A DNA stretch of 6,573 nucleotides, taken from NCBI GenBank assembly GCA_013203545.1, contig JABMQA010001043.1, forward strand, positions 1 through 6,573. The letters are read 5' to 3'. Under the pieces are notes generated by a model, which did no database searches, had not been told where the DNA came from, and was given only the letters and a program-made list of their open reading frames with translations. Positions 3,701-6,573 of this stretch are shown one piece after another. The position numbers and the translations under genes are program-made. The DNA comes from Bacteroidota bacterium (GTDB lineage Bacteria > Bacteroidota > Bacteroidia > Bacteroidales > 4484-276). Position 1 is the stretch's first letter. Every line of letters starts with the position of its first letter.

Positions 3701-6573
3701 TTCCTTTTGGGCCAGGAGTTTCTGAAACACAAACAGAAACTGCAGGAACTGTTGATTTCACCGGTGCAGGATTGTCAATGTTCTTCAATTCGCAAAATGG
3801 TGCAGAGGTCACAGTTACCCGTATCGATACTATTGCTAATATGATGCCCGCAGAAACTGGTACCGTTCTCGATTCTCAATATTGGGTGGTAAATCGTTTT
3901 GGAACCGGTACATTTGATACGGATATTACTTTTACGGTAAATGAGGACCTAACTGAATCTCAGCAGGACTTTCCGGGTCAGATAAGACTTTACACCCGTT
4001 CCGGAACAGCAGATACAAACTGGGTTTATCTGTCAAATGCAAATTCAGTAGATGCAGCGGAAGATAAAGTAGCTTTTACAAACATTACAGGCTTGGGACA
4101 GTTTATTTTAGGAACGGAAAGCCATGTAGATAGCTTCGTGGGAACAGCCCTGGAATTTGATGGGGTTGATGATTATGTTCAAATCAGCATCAATTCCCCG
4201 CAAACAGATTATACCTATGAGTTGTTTTTTAAAACAAGCGACGCAAATGCAAAAATATCATCTGTGCGCAATCCTTCATTAGGAAGTTCAAATGACCGGA
4301 ACCTGTACCTTGAAAATGGAAATATTTTTCACCGTTTATGGAACGAAGAGATCATTGGATCCACGGGACAAAACTTTGCTGACAATACCTGGCACCACGT
4401 TGCAGTGGTGGTAGAATCAGGAATTGGTCAGCGAATTTATCTGGATGGGGAATTGGTAGCATCCGGTATAAAAGACAGTTCTGATTTTGATTGGGATACT
4501 TCATTGGATATTGGGTATAATGGGGGTTATTTTGAGGGGAAAACAGAAGAAATCCGCCTTTGGAATGTTGTCAGGACAGAAACGCAGATTCGCGAAAATA
4601 TGTATCTGCCCCCCAAAGGTTACGAAAGTGGGCTGGTCGGCTACTGGCAGTTTAATGATGGAAGCGGAACTGTTTTAAAGGATGGTATATCCGGGAACAA
4701 TGGAATCCTGGTGACCATGGATGATTCAGACTGGATAGAATCTACCATTCCTTTTGGACCCGGATTTTCAAATACACAAATAGAAACTGCCGGAACAGTT
4801 GATTTTACAGGGACCAGCCTTTCAATGAATTTCAATTCCCAAGGCAATGCAGAAATCACGGTTACCAGGATCGACACCTTACCAAATATCAATCCCACCG
4901 GGCTGGAAGATGTTTATGACACACAGTATTGGGTGGTAAACCGTACGGGAACAGGCACATTCGAGGCGGATCTTACCTTTAAAGTAAATGAAGACCTTAC
5001 CATAGCTCACCAGGAATTTCCGGGTCAGATAAAACTTTATACCCGTTCCGCAACTGCTGATATAAATTGGATTCACCTGGCGGACGCAGTTTCAGTAAAT
5101 GCAGCGGAAGATAAAGTAACTTTTGCAAACATTACTGGGTTTGGCCAGTTTATCATAGGCGAATTATATAATCCGGATATTGATGTTGACCCTGTTTCAC
5201 TTTCAAAGAGCCTCCCTTCCGGTCAAACATTCACCAAAAAGCTGAATATCAGCAATATTGGCCAGCAAGGTACCATACTCGATTATTCCATTCATATTGA
5301 TTTCACTCAATCCGGAGGTGGGAATGGGGATAATATTGCAGGCTCTACCTTTGAGGGTGATGTTCCGTATTACGACCCGGGGACTACGGTTGATATCTTT
5401 TTTACTATTTATAATAACAGTCCGGATGATGATTGGTTGGATGGGGCATCCCTGGATTTTCCGGAAGGTGTAACGGTCAATAGTTCCACTGACTTTATTG
5501 GAGGTTCCTCCGGCCCCTTGCTAACAGATTACAATTCCGGTAATGGCGTTTTGATTAGCTGGACAGATCAAAATGGAGGATATGGTAACATTAAGAATGG
5601 AGAAAGTGCAACCTCCATTGTAAATGTAAGCGTTAGCAGTAGTTTTACCGGAGACATGGTATTGGACTGGACGCTTTCGGGAGAAGAGTATGGTTCTACT
5701 CCACATGATATAGCTGGAACGATTACAATGCTTCGAAATCCGTGGTTGACTGTCAATCCTGAGTCAGGTGATTGCGCTTTTGGAGAGACAGACAGCCTGA
5801 CAGTTGTATTTAACGCGGTAAGTTATAATGCAGGAAAACATACAGCAAATATTATTATTTCAAGCAATGATCCGGATGAGCCTGAAGTGATAGTACCGGT
5901 AACTTTGGTTATACCTGATGTTGATGAATTCCCTGGAACTGCCCTGGAATTTGACGGTATTGATGATTATGTACTCCTTGGTTCAACGCCGGATTTGAGG
6001 TCATCAAATAATTTCACTATAGAAGCCTGGATAAAACCAAATGACCTGATTAGTGACCAGGTTATTTTTATGCATGATGAAAACGGTGGCGGAAATGATG
6101 GTTATGCCCTGGCTATTTCTGAGGAACATGCCCTTTTTCATGCCCATAATGGATCTTCTCAGGTGATTACATCTGATGTAACAATTGTTGCAAATTGCTG
6201 GAACCATATTGCAGCAGTGTACGACAATAGCGTATTAAAAATATATGTAAATGGTGTTGAAAAATCCCAGGCCGGAAGCGGAGATGTAATATACAGTATT
6301 ACTAACTTTGTAAACATTGGCAGGAGAGGAGGTACATATCTTCCAAATACAGGGCTTTATGAAGGGAAATTGGATGAAATAAGATTCTGGAATGTTGCCC
6401 GCAATTCAGTTCAGATCCGCGAAAGTGCAAACCTCCCGCTATTGGAAGATGAACCCGGGCTGGTCGCTTACTGGCAATTTAATGATGGTAGCGGAACAGT
6501 ATTAACAGATGGTATATGGGCTAATGATGGTGATTTAATGAATATGGATGATGCTGACTGGGTAGAATCTACC
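772..6573 (+). CDS. Giant multi-domain surface protein: FG-GAP/FN3/Ig-like/LamG, probable T9SS client (3' truncated)
   Basis: The frame is open for 1934 codons with no stop before the window end. The ATG at 772 follows in-frame stops at 742 and 748 and begins a clear signal peptide (MKKK, hydrophobic stretch to ~residue 19, likely cleavage near IQS-Q, residues 23-24). Domains in order: FG-GAP/VCBS-like units 33-283; FN3-like ~290-385; FG-GAP-like units ~394-652; Ig-like ~656-762; LamG 1 764-976; module A1 989-1114; LamG 2 1124-1326; module A2 1338-1463; split Ig/ASH-like domain 1466-1717 with a nested domain; LamG 3 from 1722. All parts are extracellular binding or scaffold folds, and no hydrolase motif was recognised. 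The likely role is adhesion or ligand binding at the cell surface after Sec export and T9SS secretion. The sorting domain expected in a T9SS client would lie beyond 6573, so that route is inferred. Confidence 0.9.
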   Translation, partial: MKKKLLTFMFVSFTMFYWLPIQSQNFYLVTENFNSIDDGNSSAPAFADIDGDGLMDMVVGVLNGSLHHYEQDAVNSSNFISVASGINSIDVGAYATPAFCDLDGDALLDLLIGEENGNINHYEQNAFNSYNFDHISNSFNSIDVGMWSVPTINDINGDGLLDMLIGKYIGEIHHYVQDAANSVSFSLVTTAFNSIDVGTHSAPALVDLYGNGIMDLIIGEEDGSLNHYIQNSLNSMAFSLNIENFNFIDVGMESKPAFTDINGNGFLDLFIGEYQGNLNHWRSFFFTINMACVVTTDPPQINTTSTILGGNVTDGNSHLITKRGVCYSQVNTSPTLADMQESMGSGLGVFSGTVTGLNPGTTYFRAFCCSSLGTFYGEVQTFTAYPIPEIALLNSFNFTMITNDFIGDYTQWWPPVPEFIDLDGDSLLDLLIGNKRGVLEHYKQDCPNSTSFSYVTNYFSSIDVGFKSSPEFTDIDGDGLLDLLIGEQDGNLNHYEQDGLNSTSFYYVTDNFNSINVGENSSPTFTDIDSDGLLDLIIGEQNGNLNHYEQDAINSTSFSYVTDNFNSIDIGTASSPVFQDSDGHLELIIGESGGRLYHYEQDAINSNSFSYVTNNFSSIDVGYHSQPDFADIDGDHLLDLIVGDDNGLLNHYEEMDLASISIGEITIGVISEPKRYCISANNLLDDLHIECTAGFRISLSEETGFSQNLWLTPLGGMILDTVFVRFEPDSVKLYEGNIIHTSFLATSKYIQISGTGVETNNFPGTALEFDGSDDYVLLTSTPELRPSNNFTIEAWIKPNDIINNQIIFMHDENGGGNDGYALSIQDEHACFFANNGYAQVIISDEAVVANNWNHIAGVYDNSVLKIYVNGVEKSLVGTGDVVYSLQTSVNIGRRGGTYHPNTLFYNGKMDEIRFWNVARNSVQIRESMYLPVSGHNNGIICYWQFNDGKGTVLKDVISGYDGDLINMDDADWVESTIPFGPGVSETQTETAGTVDFTGAGLSMFFNSQNGAEVTVTRIDTIANMMPAETGTVLDSQYWVVNRFGTGTFDTDITFTVNEDLTESQQDFPGQIRLYTRSGTADTNWVYLSNANSVDAAEDKVAFTNITGLGQFILGTESHVDSFVGTALEFDGVDDYVQISINSPQTDYTYELFFKTSDANAKISSVRNPSLGSSNDRNLYLENGNIFHRLWNEEIIGSTGQNFADNTWHHVAVVVESGIGQRIYLDGELVASGIKDSSDFDWDTSLDIGYNGGYFEGKTEEIRLWNVVRTETQIRENMYLPPKGYESGLVGYWQFNDGSGTVLKDGISGNNGILVTMDDSDWIESTIPFGPGFSNTQIETAGTVDFTGTSLSMNFNSQGNAEITVTRIDTLPNINPTGLEDVYDTQYWVVNRTGTGTFEADLTFKVNEDLTIAHQEFPGQIKLYTRSATADINWIHLADAVSVNAAEDKVTFANITGFGQFIIGELYNPDIDVDPVSLSKSLPSGQTFTKKLNISNIGQQGTILDYSIHIDFTQSGGGNGDNIAGSTFEGDVPYYDPGTTVDIFFTIYNNSPDDDWLDGASLDFPEGVTVNSSTDFIGGSSGPLLTDYNSGNGVLISWTDQNGGYGNIKNGESATSIVNVSVSSSFTGDMVLDWTLSGEEYGSTPHDIAGTITMLRNPWLTVNPESGDCAFGETDSLTVVFNAVSYNAGKHTANIIISSNDPDEPEVIVPVTLVIPDVDEFPGTALEFDGIDDYVLLGSTPDLRSSNNFTIEAWIKPNDLISDQVIFMHDENGGGNDGYALAISEEHALFHAHNGSSQVITSDVTIVANCWNHIAAVYDNSVLKIYVNGVEKSQAGSGDVIYSITNFVNIGRRGGTYLPNTGLYEGKLDEIRFWNVARNSVQIRESANLPLLEDEPGLVAYWQFNDGSGTVLTDGIWANDGDLMNMDDADWVEST
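868..1620 (+). repeat. FG-GAP/VCBS-like tandem repeat, block 1 (five 53-residue units)
   Basis: Within the giant protein, residues 33-283 repeat with an exact 53-residue (159-bp) period; the FNSID-like start recurs at residues 33, 86, 139, 192 and 245. The unit reads roughly FNSIDVG..S.PxFxDIDGDGLLDLLIGE..GNLNHYEQD..NSxxF. DxDGDG loops at ~48, 101, 154, 207 and 260 resemble calcium-binding loops of integrin-type FG-GAP repeats, with weaker versions at 207 (DLYGNG) and 260 (DINGNG). Four short predicted strands per unit suit one beta-propeller blade. The fifth unit breaks off after NHWRS. Confidence 0.85.
1639..1926 (+). other. FN3-like domain inserted within the propeller region
   Basis: Residues ~290-385 follow the pattern of the FN3-like domain common in Bacteroidota surface proteins: T..P.INTTSTILGGNVTDG, then KRGVCYSQ..SPTL, GSGLGVFSGTVTGLNPGTTYFRAF, and GTFYGEVQTFTA. 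The family is a binding or spacer beta-sandwich without catalysis. It sits between the NLNHWRS strand of FG-GAP unit 5 and the LNSFNFTMITNDF segment that looks like that unit's missing last strand. Two adjacent Cys (FCCSS) occupy positions that are usually small or aromatic residues. Confidence 0.7.
1951..2727 (+). repeat. FG-GAP/VCBS-like tandem repeat, block 2
   Basis: Residues ~394-652 resume the 53-residue unit of block 1, with DxDGD-type loops at ~421, 474, 527, 580 and 631. The units are much closer to one another here than in block 1, also at DNA level: the 25-base stretches beginning at 2242 and 2401, 159 bp apart, differ at most at their ends, and the HYEQD..NSxSFSYVT segment recurs nearly unchanged. 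The fourth unit is two residues short (51) because its loop reads DSDGHLE in place of DIDGDGLLD. Confidence 0.85.
2737..3060 (+). other. Ig-like domain of the Bacteroidota surface-protein type
   Basis: Residues ~656-763 match a familiar beta-sandwich pattern in which a SxPKRYCISANNL strand is followed by an xIECTAGFRISLSEETGFSQ segment, LTPLGGMILDTVFVRFEPDSV, YEGNIIHTSF and a closing IQISGTGVE. Homologous segments in other Bacteroidota proteins read approximately as sNLtgdItvtaPaGFeVS...vsLtptgGtvstTvyVRfsP...Y.GnIthsS....vsGtg. It is a structural spacer domain with no catalytic residues, linking the propeller region to the first LamG domain. Confidence 0.65.
3061..3699 (+). repeat. LamG-like domain 1 (duplicate partner of 5935-6573)
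   Basis: Residues 764-976 form a concanavalin/LamG-type beta-sandwich: it opens with GTALEFDGSDDYV, continues with FTIEAWIKP, WNHIAGVYDNSVLKIYVNGV and DEIRFWNVARNSVQIRE, and closes with YWQFNDGKGTVLKD. These are the hallmark strands of the Laminin_G_3 family, which binds glycans or proteins. The stretch aligns without indels to 5935-6573 (offset 2874 bp), about three quarters identical in protein by eye. Bases 3130-3171 and 6004-6045 are identical. Confidence 0.85.
3736..4113 (+). repeat. Beta-rich module A1 (duplicate partner of 4783-5160)
   Basis: Residues 989-1114 start with ETAGTVDFTGAGLSM and contain VTVTRIDT, SQYWVVNRFGTGTFDTDITFTVNEDL, PGQIRLYTRSGTAD and NITGLGQFILG. I recognise this arrangement as a recurrent strand-rich module following LamG domains in Bacteroidota proteins but cannot give a family name. 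It aligns without gaps to module A2 at an offset of 1047 bp. With the LamG 1 C-terminal half, the duplicated unit is about 3517-4113 against 4564-5160. Confidence 0.75.
4141..4749 (+). other. LamG-like domain 2 (divergent N-terminal half)
   Basis: Residues ~1124-1326 are a second LamG-type domain: GTALEFDGVDDYV at the start, YTYELFFKTSD, WHHVAVVVESGIGQRIYLDGELV, EEIRLWNVVRTETQIRE, and GYWQFNDGSGTVLKD at the end. The N-terminal half differs clearly from LamG 1 and 3 and is shorter overall, by 33 bases up to the WNV block. The half from WNV onward aligns to both others without indels. Confidence 0.8.
4783..5160 (+). repeat. Beta-rich module A2
   Basis: Residues 1338-1463 repeat module A1 in the same order: ETAGTVDFTGTSLSM, ITVTRIDT, TQYWVVNRTGTGTFEADLTFKVNEDL, PGQIKLYTRSATAD, and NITGFGQFIIG. 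The spacing to A1 is 1047 bp throughout, with no indel seen. The close pairing indicates tandem duplication of a LamG-plus-A unit. Confidence 0.75.
5167..5922 (+). other. Split Ig/ASH-like domain with a nested beta-sandwich (insert about 5311-5736)
   Basis: Residues 1466-1513 (PDIDVDPVSLSKSLPSGQTFTKKLNISNIG, then LDYSIHIDF) look like the first half of the well-known repeat in which I.VsP.sls..l..G.t....l.IsN.G...LdYsi leads to WLsV.P.sG. The matching second half appears only after ~140 residues, as WLTVNPESGD, FNAVSYNAGKHTANIIISSNDPDEPEVIVPVTLVI (residues 1656-1717). The intervening residues 1514-1655 have their own beta-sandwich look, with PGTTVDIFFTIYNNSPDDDWLDGASLDFPEGVTV and GDMVLDWTLSGEEYGSTPHDIAGTITM. 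The whole looks like a domain nested inside a domain; no catalytic motif is visible. Confidence 0.6.
5935..6573 (+). repeat. LamG-like domain 3, cut by the window end
   Basis: Residues 1722-1934 repeat LamG 1: GTALEFDGIDDYV, FTIEAWIKPND, WNHIAAVYDNSVLKIYVNGV, DEIRFWNVARNSVQIRE and YWQFNDGSGTVL, ending at DADWVEST exactly where the window stops. The alignment to 3061-3699 has no indels. In LamG 1 and 2 the next residues are IPFGPG followed by module A, so a third module A may follow just outside the window. Confidence 0.85.

Overview
The window looks like Bacteroidota chromosome. The evidence is a type IX secretion system (T9SS) C-terminal sorting domain at the left edge, a very large signal-peptide-bearing surface protein built from Bacteroidota-type modules (FG-GAP/VCBS propeller units, FN3-like, Ig-like and LamG domains), A-rich translation starts without a clear Shine-Dalgarno sequence, and moderate-to-low GC. 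The genus cannot be called from this.

Layout: (1) 1-318 is the 3' end of a T9SS-exported protein. Its last ~100 residues contain two copies of a GC-rich palindromic element (cores at 40-67 and 185-212), one in the linker before the sorting domain and one in a loop inside it. (2) 319-400 is a short spacer with only a weak promoter-like motif. (3) 401-685 holds an acylphosphatase-like gene. The fold-level signature is clear, but the conserved N-terminus lies upstream of the first good ATG (449). The only upstream in-frame ATG (401) is separated from it by a TAA, and the usual catalytic Asn appears to be Tyr. (4) 686-771 is a spacer without a visible terminator. (5) From 772 to the right edge runs one uninterrupted reading frame of 1934 codons that has no stop inside the window.

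The giant protein reads, in order: signal peptide; five 53-residue FG-GAP-like units; an FN3-like domain apparently inserted into the fifth unit; five further FG-GAP-like units; an Ig-like domain; LamG 1; beta-rich module A1; LamG 2; module A2; an Ig/ASH-like domain split by a nested beta-sandwich; and LamG 3, cut by the window end. LamG 1 and LamG 3 are close duplicates without indels, and the LamG C-terminal half plus module A is duplicated at a spacing of 1047 bp. This suggests an extracellular adhesin or carbohydrate/protein-binding surface protein, probably a T9SS client whose sorting domain lies beyond 6573.

No defence system, RNA gene, CRISPR array, transposase gene or metabolic operon was seen. 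The more unusual items are the paired palindromes whose outer stems differ in sequence but stay self-complementary, the start-less acylphosphatase-like gene, and the nested, internally duplicated architecture of the giant protein.
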